Positions 18,889 to 28,030 are shown, counted from the first letter of the stretch. The stretch is 37,243 nt of DNA from an uncultured Clostridiaceae bacterium (GCA_948356915.1 CAOJCG010000003.1:148338-185580), one strand, 5' to 3'. The notes: generated by a model from the sequence alone, not told the origin. A program made the numbers and translations.

Positions 18889-19437
18889 CTATACTGTCAT
18901 TATTTCTTTTTCTTTATTTTCTGTTATTTTGTCTATTTGTTCTACATATTTATCTGTTAATTTTTGTATTTGGTCTTCTGCTTGTTTTAGTTCGTCTTCT
19001 GTTATGCTTGAATCTTTTTGCATTTTTTTGAATTCGTCTATTCCGTCTCTTCTTACACTTCTTACTGCTACTTTTGCTTCTTCACTCATTTTTCTTATAT
19101 CTTTTACTAATTCTTTTCTTCTTTCTTCGTTTAATTCTGGGAAGTTTAAACGTATTACTTTTCCATCATTATTTGGTGTTATTCCTATATCTGATGCTAA
19201 TATTGCTCTTTCTATTTCTTTTAGTACACTCATATCCCATGGTTGTATTACTATTAGCCTTGCTTCTGGCACTGAAATTCCTGCCATTTGATTTATTGGT
19301 GTTGGTGTTCCATAGTAATTTACTGTTATTTTGTTTAATATTGCAGGGTTTGCTCTTCCTGCTCTTATTTCTGATAAATTCTCCTCATAAACATTTATTG
19401 TTTTTTTCATTCTTTCTTCTATATTTGTGTAATCCAT
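18889..19437 (-). CDS. frr: Ribosome recycling factor
   Basis: A 182-residue protein that splits post-termination ribosomes together with EF-G. The whole protein fits the family: [23 protein letters not shown] at the start, [20 protein letters not shown] in the middle, then [21 protein letters not shown] and [14 protein letters not shown]. Length is standard. It is followed by uppS and preceded by pyrH, the normal Firmicutes order, though here repeats fill the gap to pyrH. Confidence 0.97.
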   Translation of the reverse strand: MDYTNIEERMKKTINVYEENLSEIRAGRANPAILNKITVNYYGTPTPINQMAGISVPEARLIVIQPWDMSVLKEIERAILASDIGITPNNDGKVIRLNFPELNEERRKELVKDIRKMSEEAKVAVRSVRRDGIDEFKKMQKDSSITEDELKQAEDQIQKLTDKYVEQIDKITENKEKEIMTV

Positions 19438-19481
19438 AGTTACTCTACCTTACCTTTCATTTCTATATTTAATATTATTCT

Positions 19482-19594
19482 ATTGTAGGGGCATTTTTTT
19501 AGTTCTTCGAGAAACATCAAATTAGAAATAATTTATATGTTAGTTAATAGCCTGTTCTTCGAAGCGCGAGCGATGCCATCATCGCCCCTACAAT
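19482..19594. repeat. MITE-like inverted-repeat element
   Basis: Ends ATTGTAGGGGC (19482-19492) and GCCCCTACAAT (19584-19594) form an exact inverted pair. It fills the pyrH-frr gap and has no coding capacity. Confidence 0.7.
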
Positions 19595-19616
19595 AATTTT
19601 CATTTATTTTCATCAA

Positions 19617-20324
19617 TTATTTAATATATGTTCCTATTTTTTCGCCTTTTATTATTTTTACTATATTTTCTGGTTTATCTATTCCAAATACTATTAATGG
19701 TATTTGATTGTCTTTGCATAGTGATGTTGCTGTTGAGTCCATTACTTTTAGGTCTTTGTTTAAAATATCTAAATATCTTATTTCATCATATCTCTCAGCA
19801 TCAGGATTTATTTTTGGGTCATCTGAATATACTGCATCTATTGTTTTAGCTAGTAATATTACATCTGCTTCTATTTCTGCTGACCTTAAGGCTGCTGCTG
19901 TATCTGTTGTGAAAAATGGGTTTCCTGTTCCACATGCAAATATTACTACTCTTCCTTTTTCTAAATGTCTGCATGCTTTTCTTCTAATGTATGGTTCTGC
20001 TATTTGTCTCATTTCTATTGCTGTTTGAAGCCTTGTAGATATTCCTCTTGCTTCTAGTGAGTCTTGTAGTGCTAAACCATTCATTGTTGTTGCTAGCATT
20101 CCCATATAGTCTGAGGTTGTTCTTTCCATTTGATGTCCATATCTACCTCTCCAAAAGTTGCCTCCACCTACAACTATTGCTACTTCTACTCCTAAGCCTA
20201 CAATATTTTTTATTTGGTCACATATTTTGCCAAGAGTATCTGCATTTACTCCTCTTCCTTCGGCCCCTCCTATTGCTTCACCACTTAGTTTTAGAAGTAC
20301 TCGTTTATACTTTATTTTGGACAT
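19617..20324 (-). CDS. pyrH: UMP kinase
   Basis: A 235-residue hexameric kinase that converts UMP to [12 protein letters not shown] near the N-terminus is the amino-acid-kinase phosphate loop. [26 protein letters not shown], then [24 protein letters not shown] and [12 protein letters not shown] complete the family pattern. GGAGAG lies upstream of ATG 20324. The usual upstream partners rpsB and tsf are absent; the divergent sortase lies there instead. Confidence 0.97.
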   Translation of the reverse strand: MSKIKYKRVLLKLSGEAIGGAEGRGVNADTLGKICDQIKNIVGLGVEVAIVVGGGNFWRGRYGHQMERTTSDYMGMLATTMNGLALQDSLEARGISTRLQTAIEMRQIAEPYIRRKACRHLEKGRVVIFACGTGNPFFTTDTAAALRSAEIEADVILLAKTIDAVYSDDPKINPDAERYDEIRYLDILNKDLKVMDSTATSLCKDNQIPLIVFGIDKPENIVKIIKGEKIGTYIK

Positions 20325-20594
20325 GTATACACTCTCCTTCTTTATCTTTTATTTACATTTATTATTCTATCATCTATTATATAAAAAATAAACACTTTTA
20401 TTAAGATTTTTTAATTTTTTCGTAACTATTCATCAGTTAGTATAAAATGTAACTTATAATAGATTAATTGTAGGTGCGATTATTTTAATATTTCACCTCT
20501 GAATAGTTACATTTTTTCTTCCATTTATATACATTATAAATAATAGATATATGCAAATACTATTATTATATTAGTATTTTCGTTTGGAGGATGT

Positions 20595-21258
20595 ATGAAT
20601 CAAATATTGTATAAATGTAATTTTGATAATTTTAATAATTCAAAAAACCCTAAAGAAAAAAAGAAATTTATTATTATATTAGTTTGTGCAATTATACTAA
20701 TTTTTATTGCAATTTTTTTATATTTTTTTATTAAATATAATATGAATAAAAAGGAAAAACTTTCTAAAAATTTAGTATCAAATTTTAGTATTATGAATTT
20801 ATATTCTAATACTAATGATAATTATGTTTCTCAGCAAATTTTAACAGAAAGAGAAATAGAGCCTTTTGTAATAGGCCTAATACAAATAGATGAAATTAAA
20901 CTTACTTATCCTATACTTTCTACTACTAATGAAGAATTGCTAACAATTTCACCTTGTAGATTTTTTGGGCCTATGCCTAATGAAGTTCGGTAATCTTTGT
21001 ATTGCTGGCCATAATTATATAGATAATAGACATTTTGGAAAAATTCATTCACTAACTATTGGAAATATTATTAAAATTTTTGATTTAAATGGTGATGTTT
21101 TAGAATATGAAATCTATAGTAAAAATGAAATTAGCGCTGATGACCTTTCTTGTACTAATCAGGAAACTAATGGTTTTAAGGAAATTACTTTAATTACTTG
21201 TAATAATGTTAAAGGTAATAGGGTTTGTATAAAGGCTAGAGAAAAAGTAGACTCTTAA
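20595..21258 (+). CDS. Class D-like sortase, joined by +1 shift at CGG
   Basis: A cysteine transpeptidase that anchors LPXTG proteins to the wall, about 220 residues when joined. TTTGGAGG precedes ATG 20595. The N-terminal anchor is residues about 25-48. The catalytic His is in CIAGHNY, the Cys in ITLITCNN and the Arg in NRVCIKARE. The zero frame stops right after an in-frame CGG at 20988-20990. Skipping the C gives MPNEVGNLCIAGHNY and restores the whole catalytic core. It is convergent with an LPQTG protein ending 18 bases away, its obvious substrate. Confidence 0.88.
20988..20991 (+). other. +1 frameshift site CGG-T in sortase
   Basis: The zero frame GTT CGG TAA stops at once. Skipping C reads GTT GGT AAT (VGN), leading directly to the catalytic AGH motif; the glycine is residue 132. 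This is the only site on the plus strand, so the pattern is not strand-specific. Confidence 0.88.
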
Positions 21259-21271
21259 AAGCCTACTTTTT
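21242..21271. terminator. Bidirectional terminator between sortase and LPXTG gene
   Basis: Arms AAAAAGTAG (21242-21250) and CTACTTTTT (21263-21271) around a 12-base loop, overlapping the sortase stop and serving both convergent genes. Confidence 0.65.
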
Positions 21272-21275
21272 ACAA

Positions 21276-21626
21276 TTATATATTATAATTTTTGTATTTT
21301 CTAAATGCATATATTGCTACTACTGCACATACTGCTATAAATAAAAATATTATATAGTCACTAGCATCTCCTGTTTGTGGAAGATTTGAATTTTGATTTC
21401 CTCCTGCTATAGTGTTTGTAGTTACAGTATTTGTTCTAATAGTATTTGTTGTTTGTGTGTTTGTTGTTGGAGTTGTTTGTGTATTGGTAGTTTGTGTATT
21501 AGTTGTAGGTGTTGTAGGATGTAATAAATTTATTGGTCCTGTTGCTTTTACTGTTGTTACACACATACATACTATTGAAATTAAAGTAAATAGTACTAAT
21601 AATTTTTTTACACTTAATTTTCTCAT
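21276..21626 (-). CDS. LPXTG-anchored Thr-rich surface protein
   Basis: A 116-residue precursor. The signal peptide LVLFTLISIVCMCVTTVKA is followed by a low-complexity stalk of repeated TNTQTT and TPTTNTQ units, then the sorting signal NLPQTG, a hydrophobic helix of about 18 residues and a basic tail (FRKYKNYN). With no folded domain between signal and anchor, it is a short extended wall peptide whose Thr residues could be glycosylated. The only sortase in the window lies convergent to it. The anchor assignment is firm; the role is unknown. Confidence 0.85.
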   Translation of the reverse strand: MRKLSVKKLLVLFTLISIVCMCVTTVKATGPINLLHPTTPTTNTQTTNTQTTPTTNTQTTNTIRTNTVTTNTIAGGNQNSNLPQTGDASDYIIFLFIAVCAVVAIYAFRKYKNYNI

Positions 21627-21781
21627 AATATTTCTCCTTTTTCTTCTGAATTTTATATTAGTATTTAGTTTTATTGACTTAATTATTCATAATCTGATAA
21701 TATTTTATCTCTTATATATTTTTTAGTCAATGCTTTTATTATGTTTTTTATATTACATTTGTGTTACAAATAAATACTATA

Positions 21782-22288
21782 TTATTCTGCTGTTTCTTCG
21801 TTTTTTACTTCTTCTACTGCTTCTTCTTTTACTGTGTCAACAACTTCTTCTACAACTGGATTTTCTACTTCTACTGCTGGTGCTTCTTCTGGAGCTTCTT
21901 CTATTAATTCTTCTTTAACTGTTATTTCTTTGTTTTCAATTCTTGCTCCTAAGTTTTCCTTAGTTTTAGCAGCTTTTCCTACTCTGTCTCTTAAATAGTA
22001 TAGTTTTGCTCTTCTTGCTTTTCCTACTCTTACTACTTCTATTTTTTCTACCATTGGTGAATGGATTAAGAATGTTTTTTCTACTCCTACGCCATATGCT
22101 ACTCTTCTTACTGTAAATGTAGCGTTTACTCCGCCACCTTGTTTTTTTATTATTATTCCTTCGAATACTTGTATTCTTTCTCTATTTCCTTCTTTTATTC
22201 TTTGGTGAACTCTTATTGTATCACCTACATGAAGGTCTGGAATTTTATTCTTTAGTTGTTCGTGTTCTATTGATTTTATAATATCCAT
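21782..22288 (-). CDS. rplS: Ribosomal protein L19 with acidic C-terminal tail
   Basis: A 168-residue large-subunit protein at the 30S-50S interface. The core, about 115 residues, matches L19: [50 protein letters not shown], then KAKLYYLR-like [18 protein letters not shown] non-standard tail of about 50 residues follows, rich in Glu, Val and Ala (repeated EE and VEE), strongly acidic. It is last in the rpsP-khpA-rimM-trmD-rplS order. The tail is an unusual addition of unknown role. Confidence 0.95.
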   Translation of the reverse strand: MDIIKSIEHEQLKNKIPDLHVGDTIRVHQRIKEGNRERIQVFEGIIIKKQGGGVNATFTVRRVAYGVGVEKTFLIHSPMVEKIEVVRVGKARRAKLYYLRDRVGKAAKTKENLGARIENKEITVKEELIEEAPEEAPAVEVENPVVEEVVDTVKEEAVEEVKNEETAE

Positions 22289-22359
22289 TTTTTTCTCCTT
22301 TCAATTTATGTTTTGTTCTACTCATTTTTATCTTCTCCACATTTCTTATCTATCTTGTT

Positions 22360-22500
22360 CTAATTCCTGACGGGGACACATCTTTTCCTAATACTCATTC
22401 TTCTAATTTCTAACAGGGACACATCTTTCCCATAAGTATTCCTGTAAGGACAAGATATGTCCCGCGCCGAGTATTCGGTTCTTTAAATTGTCCCGCGCGG
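22360..22500. repeat. Dispersed repeats in trmD-rplS gap
   Basis: Two direct copies of GGGACACATCTTT(T/C)CC occur near 22374 and 22410, with inverted GGACAAGATATGTCCCG near 22450 and GTCCCGCGCGGGG near 22490. It is GC-rich against its surroundings and non-coding. Confidence 0.55.
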
Positions 22501-22510
22501 GGTATTTCGA

Positions 22511-23173
22511 TTATTTGAGTAAATCTGGTCTTTTTTGTTTTGTTATTTCTAATTGTTTTTCATATCTCCATTTACGAATATTTTCGTGATGCCCTGATAG
22601 CAACACTTCTGGAACTTTTCTTCCCATAAATTCTTCTGGTCTTGTATATTGTGGGTATTCTAAAAGATTATTAGAGAAGCTTTCTTCTTCTATTGATTCT
22701 TTTGTTAGTACTCCTTCTATATATCTTGACACTGAATCGATTAGTACCATTGCTGGAAGTTCTCCTCCTGTTAGGACATAATCTCCTATGGAAATTTCTT
22801 GGGCTTCAAGTTCGTCTAAAACTCTTTGGTCTATTCCTTCATAATGTCCGCAAATTAGAATTAAATGTGAATGTTTTGATAGTTCTTCTACTTTTTGTTG
22901 GTTTAGTTTTTTTCCTTGTGGAGACAAGTATATTATTTTTGCTTTATCATCTTTTACAGATGTATATGCATCATATACTACATCTGGTCTTATGACCATT
23001 CCTGCTCCTCCACCACAAGGAGTATCATCTACTTTTTTATGTTTATCTTTTGAAAAATCTCTAATATTTATTAAGTTAATATTTATTAAACCTTTTTCTT
23101 CTGCTTTTCCTAATATGCTTTGCTTTAATGGACTAAACATTTCTGGGAAAAGAGTTAAAACATCAAATTTCAT
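22511..23173 (-). CDS. trmD: tRNA (guanine-N1)-methyltransferase
   Basis: A 220-residue SPOUT enzyme that makes m1G37 next to the anticodon, which prevents +1 frameshifting at Pro codons. FDVLTLFPEMF starts the protein; IRDFSKDKHKKVDDTPCGGGAGM, LICGHYEGIDQRVLDE (trefoil knot) and SIGDYVLTGGELPAM with the catalytic Asp are present. The C-terminal domain is a little short against the usual 240 residues. It sits in the conserved rimM-trmD-rplS order. Its reading-frame role is noteworthy given the CGG sites in this genome, but I infer no direct link. Confidence 0.96.
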   Translation of the reverse strand: MKFDVLTLFPEMFSPLKQSILGKAEEKGLININLINIRDFSKDKHKKVDDTPCGGGAGMVIRPDVVYDAYTSVKDDKAKIIYLSPQGKKLNQQKVEELSKHSHLILICGHYEGIDQRVLDELEAQEISIGDYVLTGGELPAMVLIDSVSRYIEGVLTKESIEEESFSNNLLEYPQYTRPEEFMGRKVPEVLLSGHHENIRKWRYEKQLEITKQKRPDLLK

Positions 23174-23199
23174 TTTTTCTCCTTTTTTAGTTGGTCTCT

Positions 23200-23307
23200 C
23201 GGGTCGCTTGATAAGGCGACGACCCTTACGGGATGCAAAATATTTTTATATACATTAATGGAAATTAAATTTCCTTTGTAGGAGTCGCCGCCTTATCAAG
23301 CGACCCG
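23200..23307. repeat. Inverted repeat element in rimM-trmD gap
   Basis: The left arm CGGGTCGCTTGATAAGGCGA (from 23200) and the right arm ending at 23307 (CCTTATCAAGCGACCCG) are complementary, with an AT-rich centre. Same class of GC-edged intergenic palindrome as the other elements. Confidence 0.65.
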
Positions 23308-23330
23308 ATTGTACATAGCCATATTTTACG

Positions 23331-23837
23331 CTATACTAAACCTTTTAGTAGGTGAACTATTATTTTTTCTTTTTCTAAATCAATTTCTTTTATTACTTCT
23401 GGTATACTAGGAAGTAAAAGTTGTTTGCCTTTTTCATCTTTTACAACATATACATCATTAGCACCTGTTCTAAAAATATCATCTACTTTTCCTAAAAGTT
23501 CTTCTCTATCAGAATAAACTTCTAATCCAAGTAAATCGGCAATGAAGTATGTATCTTTTGGAAGTTTTTTTGCGTTTTTTCTATCTATTTTTAAATATAA
23601 ACCTTTTACTTTTTCTGCTTCATTCATATCATCTATGCCTTTTACTTTTAGTAAAACCATATCTTTATGATATTTTACTTCTTCAATTTCTACTTCTTCT
23701 AGTTTTTCTTTTTTACATATATATACTTTTTTTAATTCTTCAAACCTGTTTGCATCATCAGTAAATGGCTTTACTTTTAGTATTCCTTTTACTCCAAATG
23801 TATTAACTATTTGACCTACTTCAAAATATTTTTGCAT
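23331..23837 (-). CDS. rimM: 16S rRNA processing protein
   Basis: A 168-residue 30S maturation factor that binds S19. EVGQIVNTFGVKGILKVKPFTDDANRFE is the N-terminal RimM barrel start, and the PRC-barrel half carries PKDTYFIADLLGLEVYSD, LGKVDDIFRTGANDVYVV and LLPSIPEVIKEIDLEKEKIIVHLLKGL, all typical. It starts 8 bases after khpA stops, so translation is probably coupled. Confidence 0.95.
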   Translation of the reverse strand: MQKYFEVGQIVNTFGVKGILKVKPFTDDANRFEELKKVYICKKEKLEEVEIEEVKYHKDMVLLKVKGIDDMNEAEKVKGLYLKIDRKNAKKLPKDTYFIADLLGLEVYSDREELLGKVDDIFRTGANDVYVVKDEKGKQLLLPSIPEVIKEIDLEKEKIIVHLLKGLV

Positions 23838-23845
23838 ATATACCT

Positions 23846-24079
23846 CTAATCTTCTAAAAACTCTATATTTACTTTTTTGTGCTCTTTTCCTGCTATACTT
23901 TTCATAACAGTTCTAATTGATTTAGCAACTCTTCCTTGTTTTCCAATTACTTTGCCCATATCTTGGTTTGCTACTTTTACTTCAAAATTATGATATTTTT
24001 CATCTTCTTTTTCTGTAATTATAACTCCATTTTCATCTTCTACAAGGCTTTTTATTATTGTTTCTAAAATTTCTTTCAT
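23846..24079 (-). CDS. khpA: KH-domain RNA-binding protein
   Basis: A 77-residue single type II KH domain (KhpA/YlqC). It starts with MKEILETIIKSLVEDEN and has the GxxG-type loop as MGKVIGKQGRVAKSIRTVMK. The C-terminus AGKEHKKVNIEFLED is standard. It lies between rpsP (14 bases upstream) and rimM, its conserved place. In Firmicutes it pairs with KhpB/EloR to bind RNA and affect cell elongation. Confidence 0.94.
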   Translation of the reverse strand: MKEILETIIKSLVEDENGVIITEKEDEKYHNFEVKVANQDMGKVIGKQGRVAKSIRTVMKSIAGKEHKKVNIEFLED

Positions 24080-24093
24080 TTTTTAGAATCCTC

Positions 24094-24327
24094 CTAGTTT
24101 GCTTTTTCTATTAAAGCTTTAACTGTGTCTGTTGGCTTTGCACCATTTTTTATCCATGTAGCTACTTTTTCTTTGTCAAGAACTATTGTTGATGGTTCTG
24201 TCATTGGGTTATATGTTCCTATTTTTTCGATTATTTTACCATCTCTTGGGCTTTTTGAATCTGCAACTACTATGTGGTAGAATGGAGCTTTTTTTGCACC
24301 TACTCTTTGTAATCTGATTTTTACCAT
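24094..24327 (-). CDS. rpsP: Ribosomal protein S16
   Basis: A 77-residue small-subunit protein of standard length. [30 protein letters not shown], then [10 protein letters not shown] and the C-terminal [19 protein letters not shown] match the family throughout. AGGAGGTG precedes ATG 24327. It heads the rpsP-khpA-rimM-trmD run; ffh lies upstream across a repeat-filled gap. Confidence 0.97.
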   Translation of the reverse strand: MVKIRLQRVGAKKAPFYHIVVADSKSPRDGKIIEKIGTYNPMTEPSTIVLDKEKVATWIKNGAKPTDTVKALIEKAN

Positions 24328-24636
24328 TTTCTAATTCACCTCCTGAAAATTGGAAGTTGGAAGTTGGAAGTTGGAGGTTAGATTATATAACCTTCAATTT
24401 CTAATTTCTTTCTTCACGAATTATATATTTTTAAAATTAATAACTTGTTTTTGATGTAGGGGCGATTAAGCTAACGCATAACTTATCTGTAACTCGCTTT
24501 GCCCCAACAGCTAAGAAATAATCGCCCCCTACATTAAATCGAATATTTATTTTTTTGAGGTTGGTTATTGAAAATTAGATGTTAGAATTTAGGTAAATTC
24601 TTCGAAGGTTTTACCCTATATTCCAACTTCCAACTT
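24328..24636. repeat. Repeat-filled ffh-rpsP gap
   Basis: A 309-base gap without a gene. It begins with four tandem GGAAGTT-type units (near 24350-24378) and ends with the complementary TTCCAACTTCCAACTTCTAC (ending near 24640), enclosing the element 24454-24534, whose ends are ATGTAGGGGCGATT and AATCGCCCCCTACAT. This looks like nested insertions of two repeat families. Confidence 0.65.
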
Positions 24637-25985
24637 CTACATAAATTTTTTCAAATCATTTGGATTTATGCCTTTCATTAATTTCTTCATGTTTTTTCCG
24701 TCTTGCATTTTTTTCATCATTTTTTGTGTCATTTCAAATGTTTTCATGAATTGATTTATTTTTTGTACTGTTGTTCCGGCTTCCTTTTGCTATTCTTATT
24801 CTACGACTTGCATTTAGTATTTGTGGCTTTTTTCTTTCCTCTTTTGTCATAGAACATATTATAGCTTCTATCCTTACAAATTCTTTGTCATCTACTTTTA
24901 AGTCTTTTATATTTGCCATTCCTGGCATCATTTTTAGTATTGATGAAAATGAACCCATCTTTTTTACTTGCCTTAATTGCATTAAATAGTCATCTAAATC
25001 AAATTCTTTTTTTCGTAATTGTTTTTCTAGTTTTTCTGCTTCTTCTAAATCAAAACTTTCTTCTGCTTTTTCTATTATTGAAAGCACATCACCCATTCCT
25101 AATATTCTTCCTGCCATTCTTTCTGGGTGGAATACTTCTATGTCACTTAATTTCTCACCTGTTGCTGCATATTTTATTGGTCTTCCTGTTACTTTTTTTA
25201 CTGATAATGCAGCACCACCACGTGTGTCGCCATCTAGTTTTGTTAGTATTATTCCATCTATTCCTAAGTTTTCATTAAATGATGTTGCTACATTTACTGC
25301 ATCTTGTCCTGTCATTGAATCTACTACTAATAATATTTCGTGTGGTTTTACTCCTGATTTTACATTTTTTAGTTCGTTCATAAGCTCTTCATCTATGTGA
25401 AGACGCCCTGCTGTATCTAATATTATTACATCATTTAGTTTTGAATATGCTACATTTATTGCTTGTTTTGCTATGTGCAGAACATCTTTTGAGGTTTCAT
25501 TTGCATATACTGGAATGTTAAGCTGATTTCCTACTACTTGTAATTGTTTTATAGCCGCTGGTCTATATATGTCGCAGGCTACTAATAGTGGTTTTTTCCC
25601 TTGTTTTCTTAGTATATTTGCAAGTTTACCTGCTGTTGTTGTTTTTCCGTGAACCTTGAAGACCAACTAACATTATTATTGTTGGTGGGTTTGGTGTGAA
25701 GTTTATTCTACTTTCTTCTCCTCCTAATAGTTCTACTAGTTCATCTTTTACTATTTTTATAACTTGCTGACCTGGAGTTAATGATTTTAGAACGTCTTGA
25801 CCAAGGGCTTTTTCTTGTATTGTACTTATAAATTCTTTTACAATTTTATAGTTAACATCTGCTTCTAAAAGTGCAAGTTTTACTTCTCTTAACATTTCTT
25901 TTAAATCTGATTCTGTAATTCTTGCTTTTCCTCTAAGCTTTTTTGTAATTGATTGTAACTTTTCAGAAAGTCCTTCAAATGCCAT
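24637..25985 (-). CDS. ffh: Signal recognition particle protein Ffh, two +1 shifts at CGG
   Basis: The GTPase that targets nascent membrane proteins to FtsY and SecYEG, normally essential. After two skipped bases it is 448 residues, the normal length. The N domain runs from AFEGLSEKLQ, and LTPGQQVIKIV precedes the G domain. The P-loop reads GLQGSGKTTTAGKL only after skipping the C of an in-frame CGG at 25649. ACDIYRPAA, DVIILDTAGR and ILTKLDGDTRGG are intact. The M domain (MPGM, then SRRIRIAKGSGTTVQKIN) needs a second skip at 24778 and then ends MKKMQDGKNMKKL... with TAG at 24637. The zero-frame fragments would each be useless. ylxM lies upstream. Confidence 0.93.
24775..24778 (-). other. +1 frameshift site CGG-A in ffh M domain
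   Basis: In the frame set by the first shift, AGC CGG AAC loses similarity. Skipping C reads AGC GGA ACA ACA (SGTT), the conserved IAKGSGTxVxxxN motif of the RNA-binding M domain; the glycine is residue 403. Confidence 0.92.
25646..25649 (-). other. +1 frameshift site CGG-A in ffh P-loop
   Basis: The zero frame TCA CGG AAA AAC stops five codons after the CGG. Skipping C reads TCA GGA AAA ACA ACA ACA, restoring GSGKTTT, the nucleotide-binding P-loop; the glycine is residue 113. Confidence 0.95.
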
Positions 25986-26028
25986 GTTCTTATCTCCTTT
26001 TCTAATATGTTAGCATAATTGATTTTAG

Positions 26029-26133
26029 ATGTAGGGGCGATTATCAATCGCCCGTGGCTCCAATGAAATTGCCCTAAAAATATTTTTTAAGCTAATGCTA
26101 CGTAGGGTGGTCGATTACTAATCGTCCCTACAT
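26029..26133. repeat. MITE-like inverted-repeat element
   Basis: Ends ATGTAGGGGCGATT (26029-26042) and AATCGTCCCTACAT (26120-26133) are inverted with one mismatch. It fills the ylxM-ffh gap. Confidence 0.68.
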
Positions 26134-26164
26134 CAGTTTTATAATTTTGTGTTGTTTTTTCATA

Positions 26165-26512
26165 TTACACTAAATAATTTAATTCTTTTCTTACGTGGTT
26201 TAATATCTTTTCTATTTTTTTGTCAGATGATACATCTTGTATCTTGCCTAACTCACTTAGTACTTCTTGTAGTAATTTTTCTTGTTTCATCATCTTTTCC
26301 ATAATTTGTAGCTTTTCTTCTAGTTCGAAAAGTTTATTTTCCCCCTTTTTTATTATGTCTCTAACAGCTTGCCTTGTTATTTTATTATTTTCTGCTATTT
26401 CTGAAAGTGATAAATCGTTGTTATAGTAATCGTTTAAAACTTCAAGCTGTTTTTCTGTTAATAATTTGCCGTATATTTGGCATAACATACTTACTTTAAC
26501 ATTTTTCTCCAT
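26165..26512 (-). CDS. ylxM: YlxM-type HTH protein, SRP-associated
   Basis: A 115-residue sigma-70 region-4-like helix-turn-helix protein. LCQIYGKLLTEKQLEVLNDYYNNDLSLSEIAENNKITRQAVRDIIKKGE is the family core, followed by a Glu/Lys-rich coiled-coil C-terminus. It lies directly upstream of ffh, the conserved place, and is thought to modulate SRP. The start is ATG 26512; a GAGGTG site lies upstream. Confidence 0.92.
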   Translation of the reverse strand: MEKNVKVSMLCQIYGKLLTEKQLEVLNDYYNNDLSLSEIAENNKITRQAVRDIIKKGENKLFELEEKLQIMEKMMKQEKLLQEVLSELGKIQDVSSDKKIEKILNHVRKELNYLV

Positions 26513-26969
26513 ATTATCACCTCTTAATTTGTAATGCTAATTAACTTTACACCTTTTTTGTATTTTTGTCAAGTAGTTTTGAAAATTTTATTGCATTTTT
26601 GATAAGTTTATGGTATTATTAATTCATTAAATTTTGAAACTGTTAACCTTTTTTCATTCTTTTGAAAATGAGAAAGCACCTGATACAATGCCTAAGCATT
26701 TCCGCATTGAAAATGTTTTTATGAATTTAAACTCTGTTAGGCTTATGTTTGGAAGAATGGGAATTAAGGCTGACATCATTCCATTGTCTTCTTCTAATGG
26801 AGCTTCTTTTGAAGTGACATTAATATAGTAATTTAATAACATAGATATTTATTAATTACAAAGTAAAAATCGAGGAAATTTCCTCGATTTTTACTTTGTA
26901 AATTAGTTATTCTCCTTTACTTTTATACTCTATTTTTTATTCATAATTGTAATATTCAATTTATGAGTA
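26513..26969. other. Gene-poor gap with a possible small ORF
   Basis: The gap is AT-rich. A plus-strand frame of 64 codons (26634-26828, TTG start) encodes MPKHFRIENVFMNLNSVRLM and SSNGASFEVTLI, with no good ribosome site. It could be a gene remnant, but I recognise nothing. A strong palindrome follows at 26857-26900. Confidence 0.35.
26857..26900. terminator. Perfect 22-bp palindrome, probable terminator
   Basis: The arms 26857-26878 and 26879-26900 are perfectly complementary with no unpaired spacer, and the stem contains T-runs on both strands. It lies between the possible plus-strand ORF and the minus-strand gene ending at 26970, so it could end both. Confidence 0.65.
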
Positions 26970-27934
26970 TTAACCTGTTTCAATATTATTTTCAGATAAT
27001 AGTTCTCCATCATATGAATACATATCAAAACATCTTATGTATGAATAATAATCCTTATAACTGTACTGTTCAGAATATTTAGGTTCACATCTTTCATATC
27101 CAAGAAATTCATAACCACTTACATACTTTTTAAAATAGTGTTCCATTATTTCTCTTTTTACTGCTTTTATTCCATCTTTACATATTCTAATATCCATGTA
27201 AAAATGTGGTAGAATAATAATTTTTCCTTCGTGTGAGTATACAGCCCAAGTCAAATCTTTTTTATAGTATATATTAAAGAAACAGTTATTTTTCCCGTCT
27301 CCGCCATGCTCTATTCCATATGCTTTTATATTTTGGTTAGTAATATATACATCTGAAACTTTTTACATTGGTATAATATACTGTTTTTTTCTATGCAATA
27401 TATACCAACTTTGTTATATTCTGCATAGAATTCCATCAGATAGCTATAGCTATAATACCGTTCTTCAGTAGATGCTATCTTATTTACACTTTTATCTGTT
27501 AAGTTTTTCACCTCTACATATCGAAAAACTTGGTTTCCTTGAAATTCAATAAGTTTTATTTTTGAGTTCACCATTACATTTTTAGTCATAGGAAATAAAT
27601 TTTCTCCCTTTAATGAATAAATTCCCGTTTCAATATATGACTCATATTTTTTCATTGCTATAATTACTTCACCAAAGTATCCATCCATATAACTACCTTC
27701 TTCAAAAGTACTAAATTCAAAAGGAAGTATAAATTTTCTTTCTATGAATGAATATACTGCATATTTCTTTTTATCTTTATCATACACATATACAATATCT
27801 TTTCTATAATTATTGTTTAAACTTTTCAAGAAAATTACTTTGTATTTTTCTTGTAAATTATCAGTTTCTTTAATGTCAACTCCTTCAAAATTGATTTCAA
27901 TCCGTTTTTCGCTGTTTCCTATTAAAGCTTTCAT
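26970..27934 (-). pseudogene. Broken gene for an uncharacterised soluble protein
   Basis: Two minus-strand frames make one protein of about 320 residues. The first part (27934 to about 27360) starts MKALIGNSEKRIEINFEG; the second (to 26970) continues VSDVYITNQNIKAYGIEHGG and ends near SENNIETG. The junction lies at a run of five A near 27370, where one A appears lost, so the shift is in the other direction from the CGG sites. Two in-frame CGG codons (AAA CGG ATT and GAA CGG TAT) are followed by continued similar sequence without a +1 shift. The protein is rich in Tyr, Lys and Glu, with no recognised domain and no signal peptide. It is probably an accessory gene that is decaying, or has one sequencing deletion. 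Confidence 0.55.
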
Positions 27935-28030
27935 ATTATTTCCTCCTTTTATTATATTAATAATAAAACGACATCAATTAGTTTCTTTTATAGAATATCA
28001 TATTATTTTTTTACAAGTGCTATGTTGATT

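Noticed and set aside
24340..24640. CRISPR-like array in the ffh-rpsP gap
   Set aside because: The tandem GGAAGTT units are contiguous, without spacers of even length, and their complements appear at the other end.
27360..27380. Programmed -1 slippage at the A-run in the unknown gene
   Set aside because: TGT AAA AAG gives only five A and no full slippery heptamer. A single lost base is simpler.
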